DNA of 26,188 nt, taken from NCBI GenBank assembly GCA_946626795.1, contig CAMOUZ010000007.1:1-26188 (forward strand), in the 5' to 3' direction. Shown one piece after another: positions 7,779 to 16,135 of this stretch. Both the position numbers and the translations under genes were made by a program. This DNA comes from an uncultured Clostridia bacterium. Lineage in GTDB: Bacteria > Bacillota > Clostridia > Christensenellales > CAG-1252. A model generated the notes under the pieces. That model saw only the letters and a list, made by a program, of their open reading frames with translations, did not search any database and had not been told where the DNA came from. Within the stretch, counting starts at the first letter, position 1. Every line of letters starts with the position of its first letter.

Positions 7779-8561
7779 ATGAACGGGATAGAGAAGATCA
7801 AATTGTTTTTAATGGATATGGACGGCACGGTCTACGTGGGCGATGAGAAGATCGCGGGGGCGATGGAAGCGCTCGAAGCCCTGAAAAGCAAGGGCAAGAA
7901 GGTGCTTTTCCTCACGAATAACAGCAGCAAGACCGCCGCCGTGTACGTTCGCAAGCTCGCGAAAATGGGCTATCCCGCCTCCGAAGAGGACGTCTATTCC
8001 AGCCTGGACGCCACCATCCGTTTTCTGCTCGAAGAGCGCAAAGGAAAGAAGGTGCTTTTGCTCGCAAATTCCGTCGTTTACAAAGAATTCGAAGAGGCGG
8101 GAGTCCCCCTCGTCAAAGAGGGCGCCGACGTCGTCCTCGTCTGCTTCGACACCGAGCTTACCTATGAGAAACTCACCGCCGCCTGCAACGGGATCTTTTC
8201 CGGCGCGGAGTATGTCGTCTCCCATCCCGATCTCGTCTGCCCCGCAAATCCCCATCCCGTGCCCGACGTCGGCTCCTTTATGGCGCTCATCGAGGCGGTG
8301 ACGGGGCGCGCGCCCGACCTTATCATCGGGAAGCCGTATGAGACGATGGCGCGTTATATCATCGAGCGTTACGGGCTCCTTCCCGAGGAGATCGCGATGT
8401 GCGGCGACCGACTCTACACCGACATCAAGTTCGCGGTGAATAACGGGATGAAGAGCATCCTCGTTCTGACGGGGGAGACCACGCGCGCCATGCTCGAAGC
8501 CTCCGACGTCCGTCCCGATTATATCTTCGACACCTTTTCCGACGTTTTGAAATATCTATGA
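7779..8561 (+). CDS. HAD superfamily hydrolase, subfamily IIA (NagD/AraL-type phosphatase)
   Basis: 260 residues, close to the family norm. Motif I is DMDGT (13-17), with the nucleophile Asp13 and acid/base Asp15. Motif II is in FLTNNSS (44-50), the lysine of motif III is in IIGKPYETM (about 184), and motif IV is GDRLYTDI (about 209). TNNSS and GKP place it in the class IIA group (NagD, AraL, p-nitrophenylphosphatase), cytosolic Mg-dependent phosphatases acting on sugar phosphates or nucleotides; the substrate cannot be read from sequence. The stop overlaps the start of the downstream radical SAM gene by four bases (ATGA), indicating translational coupling. Confidence 0.92.
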   Translation: MNGIEKIKLFLMDMDGTVYVGDEKIAGAMEALEALKSKGKKVLFLTNNSSKTAAVYVRKLAKMGYPASEEDVYSSLDATIRFLLEERKGKKVLLLANSVVYKEFEEAGVPLVKEGADVVLVCFDTELTYEKLTAACNGIFSGAEYVVSHPDLVCPANPHPVPDVGSFMALIEAVTGRAPDLIIGKPYETMARYIIERYGLLPEEIAMCGDRLYTDIKFAVNNGMKSILVLTGETTRAMLEASDVRPDYIFDTFSDVLKYL

Positions 8562-9424
8562 TCTGCAAGCTTTGCCCGAGAGAGTGCGGCGTGGACCGCA
8601 GGGAAAAAGCAGGTTTTTGCGGCGTGACGGAGGATGCCGTCGTCGCCCGCGCGGAACTGCATTTTTGGGAGGAGCCTTATCTTGCGGGGTGCGGCGCCTC
8701 GGGCGCCGTCTTCTTTTCGGGATGTAATCTGCGCTGCGTTTTCTGTCAGAATGCCCCCATCTCGCATAAAGTCCGCGGGGAAAGTGTCTCGCCCTCCCGT
8801 CTCGCCGATCTTTTCCGCATGCTCGAAGACGAAGGCGCGGAGAATATCGATCTCATCACCCCCACCCCCTTCGTCCCCACGATCAAAGCCGCCTTGGATC
8901 TTTATCGTCCGAGCCTCCCCGTCATCTATAATTGCGGCGGCTACGAAAAGGCGGAGACCATCCGCTCCCTCGAAGGGTATATCGACGTCTATCTTCCCGA
9001 TTACAAGTATTTTGACGACGCTCTCGCTCTTCGTTACAGCGCCGCTCCGCATTATCGCGCCTTCGCGGAGGAGGCGATCCTCGAAATGAGGCGGCAGGTG
9101 ACGGACGAGGTGAAAGACGGCGTCCTCAAAAAGGGGGTCGCGGTCAGACATCTCGTGCTCCCGGGGCAGGCGAAGGACAGCGTCGCCGTCTTGGACAGGA
9201 TCTATGCTCTTCTCGGCAAGGAGGCGTATCTCTCCGTGATGAGCCAATACACCCCCTGCGGCGCGCTTTCTTCTTTCCCCGAGCTCGGGCGCAAAGTCAC
9301 GCCGCTCGAATATAAGGCGGTCCTCGCGCACGCCCTTCGTCTCGGCTTCGAGAATGCCTATATGCAGGAAGAGAGTGCGGCGTCGAAGGACTATATCCCC
9401 GCTTTTTTGCGCGAAGAAGATTGA
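8558..9424 (+). CDS. PflX-type radical SAM protein (pyruvate-formate-lyase-activating-enzyme-like)
   Basis: 288 residues. The radical SAM cluster motif is C56-NLR-C60-VF-C63, preceded by VFFSG and followed by QN. An additional N-terminal Cys group (C3, C6, C10 and C21 in CKLCPRECGVDRREKAGFCGV) is typical of the PflX/COG1313 branch and of related AmmeMemoRadiSam-like proteins. DLITPTPFVPTI, YNCGGYEKAETI and YLPDYKYFDD also match that branch. The enzyme would reductively cleave S-adenosylmethionine; the target is unknown, and no glycyl-radical enzyme gene is nearby. It overlaps the HAD gene by 4 bases and ends this gene group, with no obvious terminator before the rpmH promoter. Confidence 0.88.
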   Translation: MICKLCPRECGVDRREKAGFCGVTEDAVVARAELHFWEEPYLAGCGASGAVFFSGCNLRCVFCQNAPISHKVRGESVSPSRLADLFRMLEDEGAENIDLITPTPFVPTIKAALDLYRPSLPVIYNCGGYEKAETIRSLEGYIDVYLPDYKYFDDALALRYSAAPHYRAFAEEAILEMRRQVTDEVKDGVLKKGVAVRHLVLPGQAKDSVAVLDRIYALLGKEAYLSVMSQYTPCGALSSFPELGRKVTPLEYKAVLAHALRLGFENAYMQEESAASKDYIPAFLREED

Positions 9425-9469
9425 CCTCGCATACGCATTTATATTCTTAATTTCTGTTTAGTAAAATGC

Positions 9470-9499
9470 TTGACAGCCCTTTTCCCGTGCGGGTATAAT
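9470..9499 (+). promoter_or_regulatory. Consensus sigma-A promoter of the rpmH-rnpA operon
   Basis: TTGACA (9470-9475) and TATAAT (9494-9499) are perfect hexamers with an 18-base spacer. Transcription would start near 9506, about 60 nt before rpmH. It is the only strong promoter seen in front of the eight-gene run that ends at the terminator at 16039. Confidence 0.88.
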
Positions 9500-9564
9500 A
9501 AGACAGCCTATTCAGTTAAGGTATTTTTTGTAAACGATAATTAATTGTAAGTGAGGACATAAAA

Positions 9565-9699
9565 ATGAAAAGAACCTATCAACCGAAAAAGAGACATAGA
9601 AGCAAAGTGCATGGTTTCCGTGCGAGAATGGCGACGAAGGGCGGCAGGAACGTGCTCGCCAGAAGGCGCGCCAGAGGCAGAAAGCAGCTCTGCGCATAA
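9565..9699 (+). CDS. rpmH: 50S ribosomal protein L34
   Basis: 44 residues, the usual length. MKRTYQPKKRHRSKVHGFRA and RMATKGGRNVLARRRARGRK are the universal L34 sequence, a very basic peptide that threads into 23S rRNA. GTGAGGAC lies 6 bases before the ATG as ribosome site. It is followed after 3 bases by rnpA, the near-universal rpmH-rnpA pairing. In many Bacillota dnaA is divergent upstream of rpmH; here the upstream neighbour is a radical SAM gene on the same strand. Confidence 0.98.
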   Translation: MKRTYQPKKRHRSKVHGFRARMATKGGRNVLARRRARGRKQLCA

Positions 9700-9702
9700 G
9701 GC

Positions 9703-10050
9703 ATGCAGAAGAAGTATCGCCTGACGAGTTCGCGTAGTTTCGAGTACGCGTATAAACACGGCGAGTCTTACGTCCATCGTTTTTTGGTTCTGTATGTTTT
9801 GAAGAGTAAGTATCCCACGCCGAAAGTAGGCTTCTCCGTCGGCAAGAAAGTCGGAGGAAGCGTCGTACGGAATCGGACGAAGCGCAGGCTGAAAGAGGCG
9901 TTCAGACGGGAGTTTACTCGCGTGGAGAAAGGCTATAATTACGTAGTGGTGGCGCGCACGGCGAGTGCGGAACGCACGTATGACGAGTTGCGCCGCGACT
10001 TGCTCTCCCTCCTTGCGGAGGCGGGCAAGCTCAAAGGATCGGAGGAATGA
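9703..10050 (+). CDS. rnpA: Ribonuclease P protein component
   Basis: 115 residues, the usual size. The RNA-binding RNR signature is seen as VVRNRTKRRLKEAFR (about 54-68), preceded by KVGFSVGKKVGGS. The protein assists the RNase P RNA in removing 5' leaders from pre-tRNAs. Its ATG is 3 bases after the rpmH stop, so it is translationally linked to rpmH. GGAGGAATGA at its 3' end also supplies the ribosome site of yidD. Confidence 0.96.
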   Translation: MQKKYRLTSSRSFEYAYKHGESYVHRFLVLYVLKSKYPTPKVGFSVGKKVGGSVVRNRTKRRLKEAFRREFTRVEKGYNYVVVARTASAERTYDELRRDLLSLLAEAGKLKGSEE

Positions 10051-10053
10051 CGA

Positions 10054-10296
10054 TTGAGCAGAGTAGCGCGCGCAATGATCTCGTTTTATAAGAATAACGT
10101 CTCGCCCGCTCTGCCGCATCGATGTATCTACACCCCTTCTTGTTCGTCTTATACCTATCAGGCGATCGAGAAATACGGCGCGATAAGAGGGATCGCGAAG
10201 GGTGCTTTGCGTATCCTGCGTTGCAATCCTCTCGCGAGAGGCGGGTTCGATCCCGTGAAAGAGAATTACAGAGGGAAAGCCAAATGGTTACTTTAA
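10054..10296 (+). CDS. yidD: Membrane protein insertion efficiency factor YidD, TTG start
   Basis: 80 residues. The hallmark pattern is intact: CIYTPSCSSYTYQAIEKYG, GALRILRCNPLARGG and FDPV. YidD is a small, peripheral amphipathic protein that aids YidC-dependent insertion. The start is a TTG at 10054, placed 7 bases after GGAGGA, and it gives the expected N-terminus (MSRVARAMISFYKNNVSP); no in-frame ATG lies closer to the ribosome site. The stop overlaps the yidC start region. It sits between rnpA and yidC, the conserved position. Confidence 0.93.
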   Translation: MSRVARAMISFYKNNVSPALPHRCIYTPSCSSYTYQAIEKYGAIRGIAKGALRILRCNPLARGGFDPVKENYRGKAKWLL

Positions 10297-11429
10297 TGCA
10301 ACTTTTTGCGTCGAGCGGCCCCGTGCTCACGAATTGGATCGGGAAGCTCATCTATAAAATGTATGAAGGGATCGGCAATTTCGGCTGGACGGTCGTGGTC
10401 TTCACGATCGCGCTGAAAGTGCTCCTCTCTCCGCTCGACATCTGGCAGAAGCGCACGATGATGAAGAATAATCGCGCGATGAAGCTCATGACCCCCGAGC
10501 TCGAAAAGCTTAAAAAGACCTATGCGAATGCGCCCGACGTTTTGAATCAGAAACAGATGGAGCTTTATAAGAAGCATGGGTATTCGATGACGGGAGGATG
10601 TCTTCCCGCGCTCATCACCATCGTGATCTTCTTTATCGTCTTCTCCGGCTTTAACGCCGCTGTCCGTTATGAAAATGAGCGCATCGTTTATTCTCTGACG
10701 CAGACCTATGAGACGGTCTCTGAGATGAAGGTGGTCACTGCCGCGGACGGCACGGTGACGTATATGACCGCCGAAGAGTATGCTGCGGCGGAAAGCGTCG
10801 AAGGCGAGGTAAGAGACATCAATTCCGACGAAGTGGATGAGAAAATGGTGTCGGCTTATAATTCCGAGAAGCAAGGCTGGCTCTGGATCAAGAATGTCTT
10901 TATGTCGGACACTTATGCGAACCCCGTGCCCACTTTCGATAAGTTCGTCGGTAAGGGGCTAGGTCAGATCGGCGCCACCCTCCCCGCGGAGACGCGCGGG
11001 CTGAATCTCAAAGCCACGAAATATGACAATGGTTACGACGCGATCTTGATGCCCGCGATGAATTCGTATAATAAGTCCAAGTTTTTCGATATGAAGCATT
11101 GGAACGGGTATTTCATCCTCCCCATCCTCTCCATCGCGCTTTCCATCTTCTCCGTGAAGATCACGAAGGCGAATCAGCCCGAGATGCCTGCGCAGGCGGA
11201 CGAGAACGGGAATCCCGCGAAGACGGGACAGGGCATGATGAAGGCGATGAATTGGATGATGCCGATCATGATGGGCGTTTTCGCGCTCTTTTATTCCTCG
11301 GCATTCTGTATTTATATGGTAATGAATTCTTTGATCACCGTGCTCTTTAACGTCGCTTACAACGCGATCGCGAAGAAGCAGGACGAGAAGGCGGAGGACA
11401 AGAGACTTTCCGCCACTTTCAAGAGATAA
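10284..11429 (+). CDS. yidC: Membrane protein insertase YidC/Oxa1/SpoIIIJ
   Basis: 381 residues from the ATG at 10284, just after GAGGGAAAG; a second ATG at 10296 overlaps the yidD stop and is also possible. Membrane segments are near 30-52, 105-125, 275-292, 323-345 and 345-362, and CLPALITIVIFFIVFSGFNA is the conserved second helix. It inserts proteins into the cytoplasmic membrane, alone or with SecYEG. Residues about 127-270 form an acidic extracytoplasmic loop longer than in Bacillus SpoIIIJ. Lys45 (TIALKVLLSPL) stands where the hydrophilic-groove Arg is usual. No lipoprotein signal is present, unlike Bacillus SpoIIIJ. The C-terminal tail is basic. Confidence 0.95.
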   Translation: MVTLMQLFASSGPVLTNWIGKLIYKMYEGIGNFGWTVVVFTIALKVLLSPLDIWQKRTMMKNNRAMKLMTPELEKLKKTYANAPDVLNQKQMELYKKHGYSMTGGCLPALITIVIFFIVFSGFNAAVRYENERIVYSLTQTYETVSEMKVVTAADGTVTYMTAEEYAAAESVEGEVRDINSDEVDEKMVSAYNSEKQGWLWIKNVFMSDTYANPVPTFDKFVGKGLGQIGATLPAETRGLNLKATKYDNGYDAILMPAMNSYNKSKFFDMKHWNGYFILPILSIALSIFSVKITKANQPEMPAQADENGNPAKTGQGMMKAMNWMMPIMMGVFALFYSSAFCIYMVMNSLITVLFNVAYNAIAKKQDEKAEDKRLSATFKR

Positions 11430-11440
11430 TTTTTTTAACA

Positions 11441-11465
11441 CGCTTTTCATAAAACGGGAAAAGCG
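11441..11465 (+). promoter_or_regulatory. Hairpin in the yidC-jag gap
   Basis: CGCTTTTC (11441-11448) and GAAAAGCG (11458-11465) form a perfect 8-bp stem with a 9-base loop, ending only 3 bases before the GGAGG of jag. There is no U-tract after it, so it is more likely an mRNA stability or translation element than a terminator. Confidence 0.4.
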
Positions 11466-11477
11466 GTCGGAGGCAAT

Positions 11478-12161
11478 ATGATAAGCATAGAAAAACGCGC
11501 GGAAAGCGTGGAAGAAGCGAAGAGTCAGGGTCTTCTCCAACTCGGCATGGAGGAGAGCCAAGTCGACGTCGAGATCGTCAGCGAAGGCGGAGACGGAGAG
11601 CTCGCCATCGTGCGTCTCTCCACCAAATGGACGGAAGAGGACGGCGTCCTCGACTATGTATGCGGACTGCTTGACAGGATGGATCTCGACTGTTCTTTGG
11701 ACGTCGAGCCCACGTCATCGGGCTATAAAGTGATCATCAGCGGAGAGGACAGCAATTACGCCATCGGGCATAGGGGCGAGGTCTTGGACGCGATCCAATA
11801 TCTCGCGCAGATCACCTTGAACCGTGACAAAGAGACTTATACGAAGGTCACGGTGGACGCGGAGAATTACAGAGTGAGAAGGGAAGACACCCTTCGCGAT
11901 CTCGCGAAGCGTCTCGCCGAGAAGGCGATCCGCAGCCGTGCGAGAGTGGAGCTCGAACCGATGAATCCTCATGAGAGGAAGATCGTGCATGAGACCCTCG
12001 CGGACAATGACGACGTCGTCACGTTCAGCACGGGCGTCGAGCCGAATCGTTTCGTGACCATCGAGCCGAAGGCTCCCGAGAAGGTGTACGGCACGCAGAG
12101 CTCTTTCCGCAAGCACGGCATCAAGACCAAGAGCTACGGTGTGAAGAGAAGAGGTTTTTGA
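11478..12161 (+). CDS. jag: Jag/KhpB (EloR) RNA-binding protein, KH and R3H domains
   Basis: 227 residues with a GGAGG ribosome site. An N-terminal Jag_N segment (SIEKRAESVEEAKSQGLLQLG) is followed by a KH domain (about 65-135) with its GHRG loop in YAIGHRGEVLDAIQYLAQI. An R3H domain follows (about 150-210), with the R-x3-H motif in NPHERKIVHETLADND. Proteins of this family bind RNA and, in Firmicutes, affect cell elongation and division. Its place directly after yidC is the conserved one. It ends 6 bases before mnmE. Confidence 0.95.
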   Translation: MISIEKRAESVEEAKSQGLLQLGMEESQVDVEIVSEGGDGELAIVRLSTKWTEEDGVLDYVCGLLDRMDLDCSLDVEPTSSGYKVIISGEDSNYAIGHRGEVLDAIQYLAQITLNRDKETYTKVTVDAENYRVRREDTLRDLAKRLAEKAIRSRARVELEPMNPHERKIVHETLADNDDVVTFSTGVEPNRFVTIEPKAPEKVYGTQSSFRKHGIKTKSYGVKRRGF

Positions 12162-12167
12162 TTTTAT

Positions 12168-13481
12168 ATGGAGACCATTGCGGCTATCTCCACCCCCCTC
12201 GGTGCGGGCGCTATCGGCATCGTGAGATTATCCGGAGAGCAATCTTTAAGTATTGCGCTCCGATTTTTTCATTGTTCGGGCGTTGAAAAAGAGGAAGATG
12301 TCACGCCGAACGTACTGCGCCTCGGCTCTTTCGTGGGCGGAAGCATCCGCGAGAAATGCATGATGGTGTATTTCCGCGCTCCGAAGTCATATACGGGAGA
12401 GGATATCGTCGAGTTTCAGCTCCACGGCGGGGCTTATCTCGTGGAACGCGTGCTCGAAACTTTGATCGGCGCGGGCGCGAAGATGGCTGCGCCGGGGGAA
12501 TTCACGCGCAGGGCTTTTTTCAATGGGAAAGTCACGCTGGACGAGGCGGAAGGCGTCGCACAGATGATCAATGCGGAGAGCGAGGCGGAGCTTCGCGAAG
12601 CGTATTCTCTGATGAGCGGGCGCTTCCATGCGAGGATCGACGAGCTGATCTCCGAGCTGACCAAGGTGCTTTCCACCCTCGAAGCCTCTTTGGATTATCC
12701 CGAAGAGATGGCGGAAGAGACGGACGACGCCATTCGTCGCGCCGAGATCGTGCGGGAGAAGATGCAAGCGCTTCTCTCTTCCTTCCGAACGGGCAAGCTC
12801 ATCAAGAACGGCATCACCGTCGCCATCGTCGGCAAGACCAATGTGGGCAAGTCATCGCTCCTGAATAGCGTGCTCGGCTTTTCCCGCGCCATCGTCACCG
12901 ACGTGCACGGCACGACGCGCGACGTCATCGAGCAGAGCATGGTGCATAAGGGCGTGAAGATCAATTTTCAAGACACGGCGGGACTGCGCACGACGCGGGA
13001 TCTCGTGGAGAATATCGGCATCGAGCGCTCCTTGCAGGCGGCGCGCGGCGCCGATATCGTTTTGTACGTGATGGAGTCGAATGGGGATCTCGACGAGACG
13101 GAGTATTCCGAGATCCGCGGCTTCTCCAAGCGCGTCATTTTGGTGAATAACAAGATAGACGTCTACGGAAACGCGTCGTCGGGCGTGAATGTCAGCGCGA
13201 AAACGGGCGAGGGCGTGGAAGTCCTTCTCGATGAGATCGTGCGCGCCACTCTCGGTGAGAAACGGGCGGCGGACTCTCTCACGGAGGAGCGTCACGCGGA
13301 CTGTCTCAGGCGCGCTTTGAAGAGTTTGGACGAGGCGCTTTCTTCTTGCGGAAGCGCGGCGAGCGAATGTGTGCTCGTGGATTTCCGCGAGAGTATCAAT
13401 GCGCTCTATGAGATCGGCGGCGGCAACGCGACGGAAAGCATTATCAACGACGTTTTCAGTCGTTTTTGCGTGGGAAAATGA
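12168..13481 (+). CDS. mnmE: tRNA modification GTPase MnmE
   Basis: 437 residues, slightly short for the family. The N-terminal folate-binding domain begins METIAAISTPLGAGAIGIVRLSG and contains PGEFTRRAFFNGKVTLDEAE. The inserted GTPase domain has G1 GKTNVGKSS (about 222-230), the G2 region TTRD, G3 DTAG (about 269) and G4 NKID (about 328). The C-terminus is the catalytic FCVGK, whose Cys takes part in the chemistry. With MnmG it adds the carboxymethylaminomethyl group to U34 of several tRNAs. AGAGG lies rather far (about 12 bases) upstream. The stop overlaps the mnmG ATG by 4 bases, matching the obligate complex of the two products. Confidence 0.97.
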   Translation: METIAAISTPLGAGAIGIVRLSGEQSLSIALRFFHCSGVEKEEDVTPNVLRLGSFVGGSIREKCMMVYFRAPKSYTGEDIVEFQLHGGAYLVERVLETLIGAGAKMAAPGEFTRRAFFNGKVTLDEAEGVAQMINAESEAELREAYSLMSGRFHARIDELISELTKVLSTLEASLDYPEEMAEETDDAIRRAEIVREKMQALLSSFRTGKLIKNGITVAIVGKTNVGKSSLLNSVLGFSRAIVTDVHGTTRDVIEQSMVHKGVKINFQDTAGLRTTRDLVENIGIERSLQAARGADIVLYVMESNGDLDETEYSEIRGFSKRVILVNNKIDVYGNASSGVNVSAKTGEGVEVLLDEIVRATLGEKRAADSLTEERHADCLRRALKSLDEALSSCGSAASECVLVDFRESINALYEIGGGNATESIINDVFSRFCVGK

Positions 13482-15319
13482 AGTACGATGCGATCGTGGT
13501 CGGGGCGGGGCACGCCGGTGTGGAGGCGGCTCTCGCGCTCGCAAGACTCGGGAATGAGACCCTTATCGTGACGCTGGACAAGCGTTCTGTTTCTCATATG
13601 GCGTGTAATCCGAATGTCGGCGGCACAGGCAAAGGGCACCTCGTGCGCGAAGTGGACGCGCTCGGCGGACAAATGGGGCTGAATGCGGACGCATCTCTTT
13701 TGCAGATCAAGATGTTGAATAAGAATAAAGGCGCGGCGGTGCAGAGTCTTCGCGGACAGACGGATAAAGAGGTCTATCACGAGAATATGCTCCGCACTCT
13801 TCTTTCGCAAGAGCGTCTCACCCTTCTTGAAGGGGAGTGCGAAGATCTTCTCGTGGAAAAGGGCGCCGTGAAAGGCGTCGTCGTGGACGGCGAAAAATAT
13901 GAGGCGCGCGCAGTCGTGCTTTGCACGGGGGTATATCTTTCTTCCCGCACCATTACGGGGGAGGAGATCCGGGATGCGGGCCCTTACGGTTTTGCAAATA
14001 GCGCCAAACTTTCTTCGGCGCTCCTTGAAAAAGGGCTTCCTCTTCGTCGTTTCAAGACGGGGACGCCCGCGCGTGTGTATGCGGACAGTATAGATTACAG
14101 CGTGATGGAGCGGGAAGACGGGGATTATGATATCAATTGTTTTTCTTTCCTCACCGAGGACAAACTCCTGAAACAGGAGCCATGTTATCTGACCTATACG
14201 AATGCGGAGACCCATCGGATCATTCGGGAGAATATCGACCGCGCGCCGCTTTATAACGGCACGATCCACGGCGTAGGACCGAGATATTGCCCCTCCATCG
14301 AGGATAAAGTGATGCGTTTCGCGGATAAGGAGCGCCATCAGATCTTCATCGAACCCGAAGTGAAAGACGGCGAACTGATGTACGTGCAGGGGATGAGCAG
14401 CAGCCTCCCGAAGGACGTGCAAGAAGCGATGTATCGCACGGTGAAAGGCTTGGAAAACGTGCGTTTCGCGCGCTATGCTTATGCCATCGAGTATGATTGC
14501 ATCGATCCGCTCGCCCTTTCGCCCGCCCTTGAAGTGAAAGCGATCTCGGGGCTATTTTCCGCGGGTCAGTTCAATGGAAGCAGCGGCTACGAAGAGGCGG
14601 CGGCGCCGGGGATCATGGCGGGCATCAATGCTTCGCGCAAGCTTCACGGCGAGCCTCCCTTCGTGCTTCGCAGGGATCAGGCGTATATCGGCGTGCTCAT
14701 CGACGACCTTGTGACCAAAGGCACGAATGAGCCGTATCGGATGATGACCGCGCGCGCGGAATATCGGCTTTCCCTTCGTCAGGATAATGCGGACCGTCGT
14801 TTGACTCCGCTCGGACGGGAGCTCGGGCTCGTGGATGACAGGCGCTGGCGGAGCTATCTCGCCAGAAATGAGAAAAAAGACGCCATTACGGTGGCGTTCG
14901 AGACAAGCGTTCCTTTGAAAAAGGTCGCGGCGCTCTTTCGGGAGAAAGGCGAGGAAGCGACGGTGGGGATGACGGTCGGCGAGATGCTGAAAAGGCCTTT
15001 CATCACGGCGAAAGACGTTCTTCCGTTCTTGCCGGAAGCCCTTCGGGACAAGGATCTCGCGGAGGAAGCGGCGGTGGACGTGAAATACGGCGGGTATCTT
15101 TTGAAAGAGCAGGCGTTCCGCGCCGAAGCGCGCCGAATGGAGGAGAGGGCCCTCCCCGCGGATATGAATTATCTTGCGATGGAGAATCTCCGTCTCGAAG
15201 CGCGGCAAAAGCTCGATAAGATCCGTCCGATGACCCTCGGTCAGGCGTCTCGCATCAGCGGCGTAAGCCCCGCGGACGTCGCCGTGCTTATCACGTATTT
15301 AATTAAAGGGAATAAGTAG
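13478..15319 (+). CDS. mnmG: tRNA uridine-5-carboxymethylaminomethyl modification enzyme MnmG (GidA)
   Basis: 613 residues from the ATG at 13478, which overlaps the mnmE stop as ATGA; a TTG four codons earlier has no ribosome site and is rejected. The FAD-binding dinucleotide motif is VVGAGHAGVEAALALARLG near the N-terminus. Also seen are CNPNVGGTGKGHLVREVDALGG, FKTGTPARV and the GSSGYEEAAAPGIMAGINAS segment. The C-terminal helical region ends with ISGVSPADVAVLITYL, which binds MnmE and tRNA. The flavoenzyme works with MnmE on wobble U34. rsmG follows after 22 bases. Confidence 0.97.
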   Translation: MKYDAIVVGAGHAGVEAALALARLGNETLIVTLDKRSVSHMACNPNVGGTGKGHLVREVDALGGQMGLNADASLLQIKMLNKNKGAAVQSLRGQTDKEVYHENMLRTLLSQERLTLLEGECEDLLVEKGAVKGVVVDGEKYEARAVVLCTGVYLSSRTITGEEIRDAGPYGFANSAKLSSALLEKGLPLRRFKTGTPARVYADSIDYSVMEREDGDYDINCFSFLTEDKLLKQEPCYLTYTNAETHRIIRENIDRAPLYNGTIHGVGPRYCPSIEDKVMRFADKERHQIFIEPEVKDGELMYVQGMSSSLPKDVQEAMYRTVKGLENVRFARYAYAIEYDCIDPLALSPALEVKAISGLFSAGQFNGSSGYEEAAAPGIMAGINASRKLHGEPPFVLRRDQAYIGVLIDDLVTKGTNEPYRMMTARAEYRLSLRQDNADRRLTPLGRELGLVDDRRWRSYLARNEKKDAITVAFETSVPLKKVAALFREKGEEATVGMTVGEMLKRPFITAKDVLPFLPEALRDKDLAEEAAVDVKYGGYLLKEQAFRAEARRMEERALPADMNYLAMENLRLEARQKLDKIRPMTLGQASRISGVSPADVAVLITYLIKGNK

Positions 15320-15341
15320 AATATTCTACAAGTAGGTACAT

Positions 15342-16007
15342 ATGCTGAAAGACGTTTTGGAGAAAATAGATATCACGATCACGGAAAGGGAGGAGACCCT
15401 TTTCGATCTTTATTATCAAAATCTCGTCTCTTGGAATGAGAAATTTAATCTCACCGCCGTCACCCAGCGCAAGGACGTGGACGTCAAGCATTTTGCGGAC
15501 AGCCTCTCGGGCGCGAAGTATTTCCCGATGGGCGCCTCCGTCGTGGACGTAGGTAGCGGCGCGGGCTTTCCCGCGATCCCTTTGAAGATCGTCAGGAATG
15601 ATCTCGATATCACGATGCTCGATTCTTTGCAAAAGAGGGTAAATTTTCTTTTGGACACCCTTGCCGTGTTGGATATAGAGGGGAGAGCCCTCCATATGCG
15701 GGCGGAAGACGCTGCCTACACCGAGATGCGCGAGAGCTTCGACGTGGCGACGGCTCGTGCCGTCGCGAATACGAAATTGCTCGTGCAGTATCTCTTGCCT
15801 CTCGTGAAAGTGGGCGGTCGCGCCGTACTTTATAAAAGCGGCGACGTGGACGCCGAGCTCAAAGAGGCGGAAAGCGCCATCAAGACCCTCGGCGGAATGG
15901 TCACTTTAAAGGAGCGCTGTGATTTCGAAGGGCTAGGCAGGACCATTATCGTCATCGACAAAGCATTTTCCACGCCGACAGCGTATCCCAGAAGAAAAAT
16001 CAAATAG
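15342..16007 (+). CDS. rsmG: 16S rRNA (guanine(527)-N7)-methyltransferase RsmG (GidB)
   Basis: 221 residues with AGTAGG upstream. The SAM-binding motif I is VVDVGSGAGFPAIPLKI (about 67-83), followed by MLDSLQKRVNFL, the acidic AEDAAY segment and ARAVANTKLLVQYLLPLVKVGG. NLTAVTQRKDVDVKHFADSL near residue 32 is the usual family N-terminal motif. It methylates G527 in the 530 loop of 16S rRNA; loss of this modification gives low-level streptomycin resistance in other bacteria. It is the last gene of the operon, before the strong terminator at 16039. Confidence 0.97.
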   Translation: MLKDVLEKIDITITEREETLFDLYYQNLVSWNEKFNLTAVTQRKDVDVKHFADSLSGAKYFPMGASVVDVGSGAGFPAIPLKIVRNDLDITMLDSLQKRVNFLLDTLAVLDIEGRALHMRAEDAAYTEMRESFDVATARAVANTKLLVQYLLPLVKVGGRAVLYKSGDVDAELKEAESAIKTLGGMVTLKERCDFEGLGRTIIVIDKAFSTPTAYPRRKIK

Positions 16008-16038
16008 TCTCCCGCGCGAGCCTTGGCTCCTTACGAAT

Positions 16039-16076
16039 ATCGTCTTTGCCGTCTTCGGCGAAGACGATTTTTGTTT
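16039..16076 (+). terminator. Rho-independent terminator of the rpmH...rsmG operon
   Basis: A 12-bp stem (16039-16050 with 16057-16068, one G-U pair) and a 6-base loop are followed by TTTTGTTT. It lies 32 bases after the rsmG stop. It is the clearest terminator outside the tRNA region. Confidence 0.92.
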
Positions 16077-16080
16077 ATGA

Positions 16081-16109
16081 TTTACATTTTTAACAAAATG
16101 TGATAGTAT
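16081..16109 (+). promoter_or_regulatory. Extended -10 promoter for the Gly/Asp-linker lipoprotein
   Basis: TTTACA (16081-16086), a 17-base spacer and TAGTAT (16104-16109) preceded by TGA. The start would be near 16116, about 20 nt before the gene, whose leader holds a perfect AAAGGAGGT. Confidence 0.7.
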
Positions 16110-16135
16110 ATTCTTAACAGCCGAAAGGAGGTCCA

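Noticed and set aside
10122..10283. Longer N-terminus for YidC beginning inside yidD
   Set aside because: The extra 54 residues lie entirely over yidD in another frame and do not resemble YidC. The ATG at 10284 has its own ribosome site.
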